Part shown: piece by piece, positions 46,101 to 56,806 of the stretch
Position numbering within the stretch: position 1 is the stretch's first letter
How the letters are laid out: each line of letters opens with the position of its first letter
DNA from: Spinacia oleracea
Lineage: Eukaryota; Streptophyta; Magnoliopsida; Caryophyllales; Amaranthaceae
NCBI RefSeq assembly: GCF_020520425.1
Contig: NC_079490.1
Coordinates: 124,950,715 to 125,014,714 of the forward strand
Length of the DNA stretch: 64,000 nucleotides
Reading direction: 5' to 3'
Program-made: the position numbers and the translations under genes
The notes under the pieces: model-generated
What the model was told of the DNA's origin: nothing
Database searches by the model: none
The model's input: only the letters and a program-made list of their open reading frames with translations

Positions 46101-47391
46101 GGACTGTGAATGATATAATGGCGGGCGGGGAGGAGGTGGTGGCATACTGTTGGGAACGGGACTAGGAGATACAGTAGAAGGAGTCGAGCGAGGTAATGAA
46201 GACTCATATCCAGAATCATTACCATCCATCATTGTATACTATTATATGTTCCTACATAATTAAAAAAATCAACAAAACAATAAGAGAATATTAATAAGGA
46301 AATGTCATTTATTAAAAGAGATTAAGAATTTGTGTGAACTTGTTAACTAACTATACATTCAGTAAGATCAGATAGTTTGTTCTGCAGCTCCTCTGTAGTA
46401 TTTAACATGTAAATAGAAAAACTCTATTTAACTTTTTCTAGAACCAACAATAAAATAAGGCAACAACTAAAACCCCAAATGAATTGAATTCCTGGTTAAA
46501 TGCGACGAACCAAATGAATGAGTCCGACAACACATCCAAAATATTTCTCAACTTTAGACTACAAATCAAACTGATGCCACAAATTAAATGAACAATAGTT
46601 GCATCAGCAATCCCATATGCTTAAAAGGTAATTAGGAATTAATAGTAAGTAGTATTATAGTGACCAGTAAGAATTAGTAACTAAAAGGTTGAGTTTCTTT
46701 TATTTAAAACTCCAAAGATATACCTAACCAAAACAATACAGATTAATAGATTATAGGCCTTCGTTTAATTAGGTCGCCTAAATTCAAATTAGAAAAGTGA
46801 AATCAATCAAGTAACTCATTAGTTAGACACTAAGAGAATTGACGATGAAATGCGATAATCTATTTGCATAATGAAACCACAGAGGCTGACAAAGTGACAA
46901 GCTCCATAACATATTAACTTTAGATTGAAAAATAATAAGGTAGAATAAGAAGGAGAAATACCTGAAAGTGGAGACAAAACTCATGTAAGAAGAGAAGATG
47001 GAGCCATGGAGGAGAGTTTTGAGATCCGCCGCTTGAGTAGTTTGAAAATAGGAGGAGAGAGATAGGTAATAGTATTCTGAGACGATGAGCGTGACTGCGT
47101 GAGACTCTAAGAGGCGCCTTAATGTATTCTAGGGTTTGGCTTTGGAAAATATGCAATTTTATTTAAAACAGATTTTTTTTATACGCATATATATATTAGC
47201 GGGTGATGGATCGGGTGCTAAAAGGGTGATGGGTCGGGTGATGGACCAAAATTTTTCACCCGAATCCGACCCGGATCCGTCACCCGGTTCACCCGTCACC
47301 CGCCTTTCATCCATTTATTGCGGGTTTTCATCCATTTATTTAAAGCGGGTGATCGGGTTATCGGGTGATCCACTGGATATTTCCATCCCTA
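43150..47391 (-). mobile_element. hAT transposon, 4.2 kb, nearly complete
   Basis: The termini TAGGGATGGAAAT (43150) and ATTTCCATCCCTA (to 47391) are exact inverses. The flanks GGCATGAA (43142-43149) and GGCATGAG (47392-47399) are an 8-bp duplication with one mismatch, which is hAT-specific. Both subterminal regions (43165-43300 and 47200-47375) are dense in CACCCG/CGGGTG repeats, likely transposase binding sites. A spliced transposase gene fills the middle. It lies about 120 bp upstream of the mnmE start codon, inside a SINE. Confidence 0.92.
43658..46232 (-). pseudogene. hAT transposase (BED finger, RNase H-like core, hATC dimerisation domain)
   Basis: Cut-and-paste transposase. Exons: 46232-45436, 45261-43965, 43885-43772, 43687-43658, joined by GT-AG introns. 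A Pro/Ser-rich N-terminus precedes a BED zinc finger (SPVWNHFERI, CIHCNKLMSANT, NLNDHLTKRC). The core has ITTDMWTASNQKKGYMVVTA (first Asp), SSVVVDNCTTNDAML (second Asp) and RCSAHILNLVVQDGLD. The hATC domain follows (YPTLQRIAK; then in a shifted frame IPASTVASESAFSMGGRVVS with the Glu), and then an acidic tail. Two lesions are visible: a TAA stop at 45822-45824 just after the BED finger, and a one-base deletion near 44112 at the start of hATC. It is otherwise well preserved, so the insertion is probably young. Confidence 0.9.
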
Positions 47392-47591
47392 GGCATGAGT
47401 GGTTAAGGGCCTCTTGCTCCTTAACCAAGGTCTCGGGTTCGAGCCTTCGGAATGGAAAAAATCTCAACTGGGAGGGATGCTGCCCATCGAGGTACCCATG
47501 CAAACTCCCGGCGGAGATTAGTCCACTCGCCTAAGGCGGTGGGAACTCCTCGTAGTAGAACCAAAAAAAATAAATTAAAGGGTTCTCAGAA

Positions 47592-47732
47592 CAAAGGTTT
47601 CTCATCCCATATTGGCTTGTGTCCGGATTGGACATAAGTGGGGACTCTATTGTCTTTTCACATAGAAAATGGGAGAGGTCCACTTGAATGTTACGGACTT
47701 CGTTATGTATTGCTGGCCAAAATTTTCAATTC
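47592..47732. other. short spacer between SINE and LINE
   Basis: Unique-looking sequence with no recognised feature. Confidence 0.4.
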
Positions 47733-47790
47733 TTGAAAAGTTTTTTTTTTTTTGGTGAAAACGTGGGGGAGGCCCCGACAGGAAATGAAA

Positions 47791-50700
47791 TTAAGCAATT
47801 AAACGGGGTGTTGTAACACCTATAAAGTCCTCCCTGAGGAGGTTAGCTATCTCTGCTATAGGACTATGGTACATCATTAATCTATCAGTTTGTTCCACTC
47901 CAATGTTCGCCAACTTGTCTGCGACCTTATTTCCCTCTCTGTAGCAGTGGATGATTCGAGTTTCCCAAGTGTCTTGGGCAAGTAGTCAACGAAAGTGATT
48001 GATGATATGGCAGCATTCTCCTCCATTGAATTCCATGTTCTTCAAAACATGTACACAAGCTTCATTATCCATTTGAATTTCCAGCTTAGTAATTCCCATT
48101 TCCTTTGCCATGTCAATTCCCAGTGAGACAGCCATTAGCTCCGCTCTAAACGTCGTACATATTCCAAAGTTTGCAGAGAAAGCACGCTGAAATGTACCAC
48201 TGCAGTCTCGAATAACTCCCCCACCTCCAGCTCAGCCTGGGGTCCCTTTAGAGGCACCATCAGTATTAAGCACTAACCAATGCAGTTGGGGTGCCTTCCA
48301 CTGTATGAAGACTTGGCGACGGGCTCTTCTGCTATCTGTGACTCTGCCATCTCTAGAGGAGTTCATAGCAGCCCACACTTCCTCCACTTTTGTTCTTAAG
48401 AAAGTTCCTGTGTCAATTGGCATCTCCTTACCACGGCCAAAGATAGAGCAGTTCCGCCACTTCCATATCCACCATAGGGTCGTGGCAAAGCAAGTAGGCC
48501 ACTTGTTTGAGTATATCAGACCATCTGCTCTTATGTTTTTGCATACCCAGTCAGTGAGGGTCCCTGTAAAGAAGGAGGGGTAATTGGCACTTCCTCCTAC
48601 GCTTTGCCATATGTGCCTTGAAGTGGGGCAGTCACGAAGTAGGTGAAGAAGAGTTTCTTCATTGTGGTTGCATCTTTGGCAGCATGGGTCCTCAGTTAAT
48701 CTTCTCTTGAGTCTGTTTGCATTGCACAACAACTTATCATGAAGGGCAAGCCAGAGGAAGATTTTGACTCGTTGTTGTACAGGTGCTTTCCAAGCCAATT
48801 CCCATTTTGGATCTTTAGCTGAATCTTCTTCGTTTCGAATGAGGGTGAGGGCATGCTTGATCGAGAAGCGACCAGAAGTAGAACCACGCCAGTACAACAA
48901 GTCACCAATGTTGGGGTCCTCGACTACCGTATGTGCTGCTATCTTTTTTAATGCCTCCGCTGGCAATAAGTTGGCAAATAAATCCCATTTCCAGCCACTA
49001 CCAACTTCCCACATTTCTTGTACAATAGCACCTTCCACCTCACTTGGGATGTCTTGAGTAGCTAACTCACGAAGGGGAGTGTCAGTGGCCCAACTATGCT
49101 CCCAAAATAGGGTCTGCAGTCCATTCCCTACTGTTGTGGACGCTCCTTTCTTGATCCATTGCGCATTATCCGTGATGCCCCTCCATACATTGGACATGTT
49201 CGTTGTAGGGGTGAACATATCAATGTCGCAGCGCCCTCGATAATATTTGTGTCTGAGAACTCTGGACCATAATGCATTGGGCTCAGTGAGTGTTCTCCAA
49301 CCTAGCTTGGTGAGAAAGGCTGAGTTGGCCTGTCTTGCCGAGCGCAAACCAATTCCCCCTTGACCACGAGGTTCTAGCAGCTTATCCCACGAGATGAGAT
49401 GAATTTTCCTAGTATCACCATCTTCACCCCAAATAAACTTTCTTGCTCTTCTATCAATATCATCGCATAATGTTCGAGGCAATTTTGCAGTTTGCATCGA
49501 GTAGTAACCCATGGAAGCAATGGTTGATTTGGTGAGAGTTATGCGTCCTGCTAAATATAGATATTTGGTCTTCCATCCCGACAGTTTTCTGTCTATCTTT
49601 TCACACAAATGCTTGAATGTGTCCCTTGTTACTCGGCTAGTCAGTGTCGGCATGCCGAGGTATAGTCCCAAGTCATCAGTCATCTCCATTGATAGAGTAT
49701 CATATATGGATTCTCTTGTAGAGGTAGGCACATTTTTTGAAAAGTAGACACGGGATTTTTGAAGACTTACTTTCTGACCCGATGCCAAACAAAAACGATG
49801 AAGGCAGCTGCTCAATATGCTAGCCTGTTCGGTTGTGGCCTCTGCAAACAACATTATATCATCTGCGAAAAATAAGTTTGAAAGGAGAGGTCCACCTCTA
49901 CTAGCATATATAGGTTTCCAGTGCCCTTGTATCACTGCTTCCTCGATTATTTGGTTGAGTCTTTCCATGCATAACACAAAGAGGTAGGGTGATAGTGGAT
50001 CACCCTGCCGGATTCCTCGTGAAGGTGTGAACGGATCGGTTTGTTCACCATTCCATAGTAGGCGCATTGAGGGGGAAGTAACACATTGCATAATGACCTC
50101 GATCATGAGTTTCGGAAAGTTCATCTCGTTAAGAGTATCAAGGATAAAGTCCCACTTGAGTCTATCATATGCCTTTTCGAAGTCTATCTTAATTGCCATG
50201 TATCCTTTGAGACCTTGTTTCCTTTTCATGGTGTGGATAACTTCTTTCACGATTACAATATTATCCGTGATTTGGCGTCCCGGGAAAAAGCTCGTTTGAG
50301 TATTTGAGGTGATTAGAGGCAGCACCGGCTTAATTTGATTTACTATGGCCTTAGTAATTATTTTGTAGGTGACATTGCATAAGCCAATCGGCCGGAATTG
50401 GGATGGGAGTTCGGGTTTGTCCAGCTTTGGGATGAGAACCAGGAAAGTCTCGTTAAGAGAAGGGGGCAAGCCCTTTCCTTGTAAAACAGATAACACCATT
50501 GCATACACACTAGGAGCAACCACATCCCAGTTTTTCTGATAAAATAGATCTTGGAATCCATCCGGTCCGGGAGCTTTGAGGGAACCCATGTTTAGGATAA
50601 CTTGGTCTATCTCACTCTTCGTATACTGGCGGTTCAACCTTCTCCAGTCTTCATCAGAGAATTATGTGCAAATCCCAGTGGGTATCTCCACCTCTTCTGT

Positions 50701-51957
50701 CACTCCATCATCTGTAAAGAGGTCAGCAAAATATTTCACTACAATTTCTTTGACCCGGGTTGCATCATGTACCCATTGATTAGCATTATCTTTAATTGCA
50801 GTGATTTTGTTTCGCCACCGTCTGATTACCGTACTTAACTGGAAGAAAGTGGTGTTGCGGTCACCATCATTAATCCAATCAACCCGTGCCTTTTGATACC
50901 AGAGAATTTCCTCTTGCTGCAGTACTGTATCTAACTCCCGTCTAAGTTTATTTTCAAGTTTCATAAGACTCGAGTTTCTACCCTTGAGTGTTGATTGTAT
51001 GCCAGAGATACGGGCCATTAGAGTCTTTTTTTGGTGAAAGATATTATGGAAGACATCTTTGTTCCATTGCTGAAGGTCACGAGAAATATCTTTGAGGTGT
51101 GGGACAAGGGGGGCCGCATTGTTCCACTTTTCCTGGATGAATTCTTTGAATCTCTCGTGGGTTAGCCAAGCAGCCTAGAATCTGAAAGGTCGGTTCAAAG
51201 CTGACAGGGGAGCAAAACCATTGGATGAAATCAACAAAGGGCAATGGTCTGATTGAAGTGCAGGTAAGTGCTTTACTCCACCTGAATCGAATCGTAGTCC
51301 CCATTCTGTGTTGCAGAGCGCTCTATCTAATCTTGCACTCTGCCTGGTGGTGACTGAGTTTCCTCTAGCCCAAGTGTGGGAAGGACCAGAAAACTCGATT
51401 TCTAGTAGCTGATTGTTTTCTATCCAGTGGTTGAAGCGTCTGCTACGCCTCGAGGTCTCAGAACAACTTGAACTTCTCTCCCACCCAAACCGTGTCTCGT
51501 TGAAATCTCTTGCTAGGAGCCATGGTTTATCATTAGATTGGGCGAAGTTTTCTAGTTCACGCCAAAGATCTTGTCGTCGTGTTGGGTCTGGGCTCGCATA
51601 GATAGCCGACAAGTACCATGGTTCTTCTCCAATTCGTGTGATCTCCATGGTTATGAATTGGTTGTGTTGCACTATAGGATCAACAGTGACTAAGTTCTTT
51701 TTCCAGTATACCCATATTCCCCCACTGAATCCCTGGGCATCAACTCGGGTGTTTCCATCATAGCCTGTTGCAGTTGCAATGTGTAAGGCTTGCTCACCTC
51801 CCATGTGAGTCTCAACTAGTGCATAGACCATAGGTTTGTGGGTACGGATGAGTTCTTTCAATACAGACACGAACTCACGACTCCCGGCTCCTTGAGCGTT
51901 CCACACCATGCACGTTATGGGTGGTAACGAAGAATTCATAATATGTGTATTATTCAT
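47791..51957 (-). pseudogene. LINE ORF2: endonuclease, reverse transcriptase, zf-RVT, RNase H
   Basis: The ORF2 frame of about 1388 codons starts at ATG 51957 (MNNTHIMNSSLPPITCMVWN). The apurinic-type endonuclease domain has WNAQGAGSREF, ALVETHMGG and LQSDHCPLL. Reverse transcriptase has LKAPGPDGFQDLFYQ, FRPIGLCNVTYKIITK, IDFEKAYDRL, RQGDPLSPYLFVL and the catalytic FADDIMLFAEA. The zinc-binding module has CCQRCNHNEETLLHLL. An RNase H domain starts with LNTDGASKGTPG and continues to the TAA at 47791. In-frame stops lie at 51175-51177 (TAG), 50662-50664 (TAA), 48232-48234 (TGA) and 47986-47988 (TGA). I saw no frameshift. An open frame upstream of ATG 51957 reaches 52221 and overlaps the ORF1 tail. 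Confidence 0.9.
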
Positions 51958-52024
51958 AAGCCCAATGGCTTGAGGGAACATAGCAGTGAAAGCATTAGAC
52001 AGGTGCCTTAGGGCTTGCTTGATT

Positions 52025-53813
52025 TCATTGGGTAACTTCAGCGTTACTACCAACTCCGGCTTCTCTTGGTTCGGTGCTAACCATGAGTGTATCTCCACTT
52101 CCATCTTGTGGGTCAGGTGGTCGGCTATGCCCATATATGGGTTGGTCATCGGGTAGTTCGCACATATGATCTTTTCGGGTGGGATGGAGAGGAAGATCGG
52201 TCTCGGGTGAAGGTGAGACATGAGTGAATTCCGGTGAGGCTAGGGGCGTGGTGATTGGATTTTGAATGGCTTCGAGGTGCTTGGTGGTTGGTGCTTCTTT
52301 GGTGGCTGTGAAGATGGTCAAGGTATTTTCCTTTCCTTGGGCTTCTGCAGGAATAATTATAGGAGAGGATTGATTTCCTTGCCTATTAGTCAGATTTGCT
52401 AAAGGAGTTTTGGTAGTACTAGTCTGTTGTTTCCTTTTTGCTTGCCACTGGGATTTATTTACGAAACTTTGTTCTTGGCTAGCATGTTGACTTGACGATT
52501 TCCCTACATTAAAGGGATTCTGTTTCCCAAAGATAAGGGTGTTTTGAGAAGATTTACCCAAATCTACCGTATCAAAATTATTTGATATGGAATCAATTCC
52601 CTGATTATTCTCCCCTAAAATAGCAAATCTTGATCCCCCTGAATTATCGCCTTGGACTTGTTTTTGGTGAGTTTGACCTGGATTGTTTTGCTGTTGACCA
52701 CTTCTGTTCGCCGCCGGGTGCTTTTCCGGCCTAGGGGTTCTTTTGCGAGGTGGTGGTTTTTTTTACCAGCATCCAGGTACCAAAATCACATTGTGTTTCC
52801 TTGGGTAGTTGGGGTTCTTTGGCCACTGGGTGTCCCCCTTGTTCTACTTCAGTTTGAATGTGATCAAGACTTTTATTATTTTGGCATTCTTCCTCTTTGT
52901 GTCCAATTTTCCCACAATGAAAGCATATCATGCGTAGTCCTTCGTATTGGATTTTCCAAATTCTTCCCCTCAACCAAAACTTTGAAAGTAAGGGTTTTTG
53001 GAGATCGAGTTCTACACTGATTCGAATAAATTGGCCACGGTCTGCATTGGCAGTGTTATGATCAATTCTGATAACTTTGCCTATCTTCCCACCAATTTTA
53101 TTTAGAAACTCCTTGTCAAAATATTCCACCGAGAGGTTTGGAATTCTTACCCAGGTAGTGAGATATCTCATTGGTTCATTGTCCGGAATGAAATTCGAAA
53201 CCCATTTTCTGATTGTGAGATAGTTGTCATCGAGCATCCATGGGCCCTGCATCAGAACATGATTATAGTCTGCTAATGCCGAAAACCGAGCAATGAAGTA
53301 GTCATGCCCTACGTCTGTCAAAATGAGGCCACCCTTGAGATCCCATTTTTTTTTCAATCTCTTCATTAGGGACATGTATCCAATCTTACTGTCAAACATT
53401 TTGATGATAAGTGCAAACTTCCATGGCTTCCTTAGGCGTTGTTTTTCCTCTTTTGTTAAAAGTATAGTTGGGCATTTGGGGTCATCTTCTATTCCCTCTG
53501 GTGCCATGTCGTCATCAGACAGGACATCATCTTCCTCTTCAGTATTGTGGTTTAATAGGTTTTGTTGCAATTGATCTGCCACAATAAGGTCTCTGAAGGA
53601 TAGATGGGGATTAATTCGTGGTATAGGTTGCCTCTGTGTACTTTCGAGATGTGGATTTCCTAATAAGGATGGAGTTCTGATCTCTGGTGGATGTTGGTCA
53701 GTGGGAAAGATCAGGTGATTGATCTTGCGTTTGTGTTTTTTGGTGGATCGGTGAATGAGGTCTCTCTCCTCAATTGATTTTTCTGATTCGAGAGCATTTT
53801 CTTTCGTGAGCAT
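52025..53813 (-). pseudogene. LINE ORF1, nucleic-acid-binding protein (DUF4283/zinc knuckle type)
   Basis: The ATG at 53813 opens a 360-codon frame. A basic N-terminus (RSTKKHKRKINHL) precedes the DUF4283-like RNA-binding fold (PWKFALIIKMFDSKIGYMSL, ILTDVGHDYFIARFS, MQGPWMLDDNYLTIRKW). A C-terminal zinc knuckle follows (CFHCGKIGHKEEEC). It stops at 52731. An open segment in another frame (52561-52025), rich in Ser/Thr/Gln/Pro, probably encoded the rest, so a frameshift lies between about 52731 and 52561. Such ORF1 proteins bind LINE RNA. Confidence 0.82.
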
Positions 53814-53938
53814 TTTTCCAGTACTTGGAATTGATAGTTATTTATTCCCTATAGAAGTAAATAAATCTGAATGGGTGTATAATAAGGGCTCTTGATACCA
53901 TGTGAATATAATGATACGGCTTTGAATTTGAAAAGTTT

Positions 53939-54917
53939 GATATTTAATACTCACATTGAATTCTGTCTCCTTACTCTCTCTCCTCCTTCGTCGCAGTGCA
54001 GCTCATTCTCTCTCCTTCTTCGCGGCGAAAGTTCCTTCCTCCTCATTTGTTTCTGCAAGAAAAAATTCTGACCACCTCCATTTTAAAGAAGCTAGCTTTC
54101 TAGGTGAGTTCGCGTATATTTCGTGACGTTCTTGCACGTCTACGTTGAAGCGGCCAAGGAAGCGGATTTTTCTACCATAAGAAGTGAAACCCTAAACCCT
54201 AATTTAAATATTTTATGAATTTAGTTATTTTGGAGGCTTTATACTTGTCATCTTTAGTTTTATACTTAATTTCTTTAATGTTAAGAATTTCCCAGAAAAA
54301 GGATTTACAATTAAACTTGTTTTTCAGTTAGGTATTGGGTGTAATTGGTGCATGTTCTTGTTAGTTGATTAATATTGATGCATGCTGGTTAAGTTCCTAA
54401 ATTAGTACGTTGATGGTGGAATTTTGAGTATTTAAATAGCCGGTTGTTTTCGAGCTGGGTGTTGGATGACGAAATTGGTTTATTTGTTGTGCTGGAATTA
54501 TGGAATTATATAAGAAGTAGTGTTGATATGGAGAATGGTACTTAAAATATTGGTTTAGTTTCAAAAAGTACAAAAATTAATTATTGATCCTGAAATGGTA
54601 TTAACTTTTAGTGTAGTATGGTATTCAAAATTAATTTGGGAATGGTTAATTTGTACCAAATTTGGTGGTTATTCCTGGGATATGTGTAGGTTTGTATGTG
54701 TGGGTGTTTGTATGCGTGTAGTTGAAAATGGAAGTAATTGTGATGTGTAGTATTTGAATTTTGTGAATTGGTTGTGTTAGTTTAGATATTCATTGATGAA
54801 ATGACGATTAGTTGTAGTCCGAAAGTTTATAATTTTCTAGGAAAAGGGTAACGTAATTATACTCCAAAGGAAAAAAAGATTGAGGAAAACGTTACGACAA
54901 AAGGAAAGGGGATTACC
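53939..54917 (+). other. probable promoter and 5' untranslated region of the truncated gene
   Basis: A pyrimidine-rich stretch (CTCTCTCTCCTCC, 53975-54060) and CTTTCTAG|GTGAGTTC at about 54101 look like a leader exon with a donor site. GAAACCCTAAACCCTAA at about 54187 is a telo-box-like plant promoter/leader motif. No ORF is supported before 54918. Confidence 0.4.
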
Positions 54918-56071
54918 ATGTCTACACGGGGTGGATTACAGACGGTAATTAATACAAAAATGCTAAAAATGAAATTCCAATATAATTTTTGATATTTTTA
55001 AAATAAATGTTGTTGTGTTGTGGGTGTAGAGAACGACGACAAGTGGGTTAAAGCCACTAGAAGGTTCTTCTAGTGGAAAGAAGAGAAAAGTGTACGATGT
55101 TGCTGAGAGTAGTGGAGGGGAGCATGAGCAACGTACAGAGAATAATGATGAGGAGGACGTTAGTATTCATAACGTAAACAATACTAGACCGAAGGTTTGT
55201 TGAATTGTTAACTTCCTATTTAATCATGGATATCTAATTTTTGAATGAATGTACATTACTTAGATTGAATGTATATTGACTGTTGTACATTACTTTGAAT
55301 GAATGTCAATTTTTTTGCATCTTAGGTGAGTAAAGGTGCTGAGGTGAAGAAAGCAGAGACGGTTGTGTCTACAAGGCAGAGGAAATGCAAAGCTATGGTA
55401 TATGGAGTAATGCATAGTTTTATATTTGATGTAAATTTTGTAATAGTTCTTTGTTTTATATTGCAAGTTAACTTGACACTTGTTATCCCAATTTATGCAG
55501 CCATTGTTGGAGCACGATAGGCTGGAGGTGTTTTCAAAGTTGTTGTCATTGTTGGATGAAAGTCGAAGGGAAGTTGTGAAAAAAATGGGGTTTGGAGCCC
55601 TCCTACGCCTGAAATTGCGTAAACTGTCCCCAGAATTTGCTTATTGGTTAATGACAAGGGTAGATGGTGCTAATGGGGTATTTTATGGTGGGGGCGATAT
55701 GGAATTCACCCTAGATCCCATCCAATTAACTGTGTGTAGGGGCTGCCTATGGGTAAAGAACCTGTACATCGCTTAATGGAAACCTAGATACGCGTCATAG
55801 AGAGATAGCAGACCATATTGTTGAGATGTATAGGGACAGTGGTGGAGTTTCAGTTCAAAAATCTTGGGAATTTGCAGTTGGGATGAATGATGGACAAGGT
55901 AAGCATGTGGGTAATGTTTTCCCAATCGTAACAAAAGAGCAGGAAGAGTTTGAATTCAGAACTGCATTTCTGATTGTTATATTGGAGTTGGTGTTGTGCC
56001 CCAGTACGGACGGGTTTACCTTGGCAGGGAGGTTTTTGAAGGAAATATTTCCTTCACCCTAGGTGCATTAA
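54918..56071 (+). pseudogene. 5' part of a plant nuclear-protein gene (Ulp1-associated N-terminal domain), cut by LTR
   Basis: Exons: 54918-54944 (MSTRGGLQT), 55030-55194, 55326-55397, then 55501 onward, all GT-AG and phase 0. Exon 2 contains SSGKKRKVYD, a classical nuclear localisation signal, and an acidic NNDEEDVS stretch. Exon 4 reads MGFGALLRLKLRKL then SPEFAYWLMTRVDGANG, resembling the N-terminal domain of plant Ulp1-like/transposon-associated proteins. After VC at about 55737 the match continues in another frame (GLPMGKEPVHRLMET), then a third (REIADHIVEMYRDSGGVS ... EFRTAFLIVILELVLCPS) to a stop at 56062. There are thus at least two frameshifts. The LTR begins ten bases later. It is either a decayed host gene or a MULE-type captured Ulp1-like gene. 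Confidence 0.55.
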
Positions 56072-56422
56072 TGTAATACCTCGTATTTTTATAATAATTA
56101 TAAATATATTTTATTATATTTATAAAGAATTTTATGATTTTTATAATTTATTTCGCATTTAAATATTATTTAAATGTATTTTATTTAATTAGAATATTTA
56201 TTATTTTAATTAATTATGAAACCAATTTAATTTTTGAGTCGGACAATTTAATGGAGTCGCAAGTAATTTTAAAGGTTTGGGTTTTAAATAAAAGTCCAAC
56301 TCGTTTTATTAAACGAGCCCAATCAAAAGAATTTAATTCTAAACACTAAAGCTTGCCCAATCATTTAATTGCTAAGCCTAATATCAAATTCCTAAGCCTA
56401 GCCCATTAGGAATTTGGGAGCC

Positions 56423-56430
56423 TATAAATA
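56423..56430 (+). promoter_or_regulatory. TATA box of copy 2 5' LTR
   Basis: TATAAATA in the context GCCTATAAATAGGACTCC, identical to the copy 1 LTRs. Confidence 0.7.
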
Positions 56431-56701
56431 GGACTCCCCTCATTAAATGATCCCCCTTATTTTTCATTAAACCCTTCCTCCTTTGCTTGCCCAACACTTC
56501 TCTCTCCTTCTCTCCCTTGTGCCCGGCTCCCCTTACCCGCACACGACCGAGCAGCGCTGCTCGTTGTGCCTTGCTCGTCGCTGCTGCTCGTGCCGTTCCT
56601 CCGTGCACCAATTGGGCTTCCCATAACATAAGGCGTGCCACCCCGCTCAAGTTTTTCCGCCGGACCACACTCTTGACCTCCGATCAAGCTACGAGCACGA
56701 T

Positions 56702-56806
56702 AAAGCTCCGGGATTGGATGGCTTAAATGCTGTTTTTTTCAAACAGAGCTGGAACATTATTAAAGGTGACATCTACTCTGCTATTCAGGAGTTTTTCAGA
56801 ACTGGT
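56702..56806 (+). pseudogene. LINE reverse transcriptase fragment inside the copy 2 LTR
   Basis: 35 codons in frame read KAPGLDGLNAVFFKQSWNII then KGDIYSAIQEFFRTG, the conserved start of LINE reverse transcriptase (KAPGPDG...FFK..W). No counterpart exists in the copy 1 LTRs. The foreign stretch may begin near 56610. It differs clearly from the LINE at 47744-53927, which has KAPGPDGFQDLFYQKNWDVV, so it came from another LINE family. Confidence 0.8.

Larger units (their letters stand above)
43111..47591 (+). mobile_element. tRNA-derived SINE split by a hAT transposon
   Basis: The 18-bp direct repeat ATTAAAGGGTTCTCAGAA (43111-43128 and 47574-47591) is the SINE target duplication. The SINE 5' start (ACCAATTGAGGTTGGCATGA) is at 43129-43149. 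The body resumes at 47392 with GGCATGAGTGGTTAAGGG (box A), then GGGTTCGAGCC (box B, near 47431), ending in an A-rich tail at 47562-47573. Removing the hAT gives a unit of about 195 bp. It lies in the presumed promoter/5' UTR of mnmE. Confidence 0.85.
47744..53927 (-). mobile_element. plant L1-type LINE, near full length
   Basis: On the minus strand: 5' leader, ORF1 with zinc knuckle, and ORF2 with endonuclease, reverse transcriptase, zf-RVT and RNase H. It ends in a poly(A) seen as T(13) at 47741-47753. TTGAAAAGTTT occurs at both ends (47733-47743 and 53928-53938) and is the likely target duplication. Full length with a short leader suggests complete reverse transcription. Several stops disable ORF2. 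Confidence 0.9.

Noticed and set aside
53890..53910. TGGTATCAAGAGC on the minus strand, like a retrotransposon primer binding site
   Set aside because: It has an extra base, no LTR lies beside it, and it falls in the 5' leader of the LINE.
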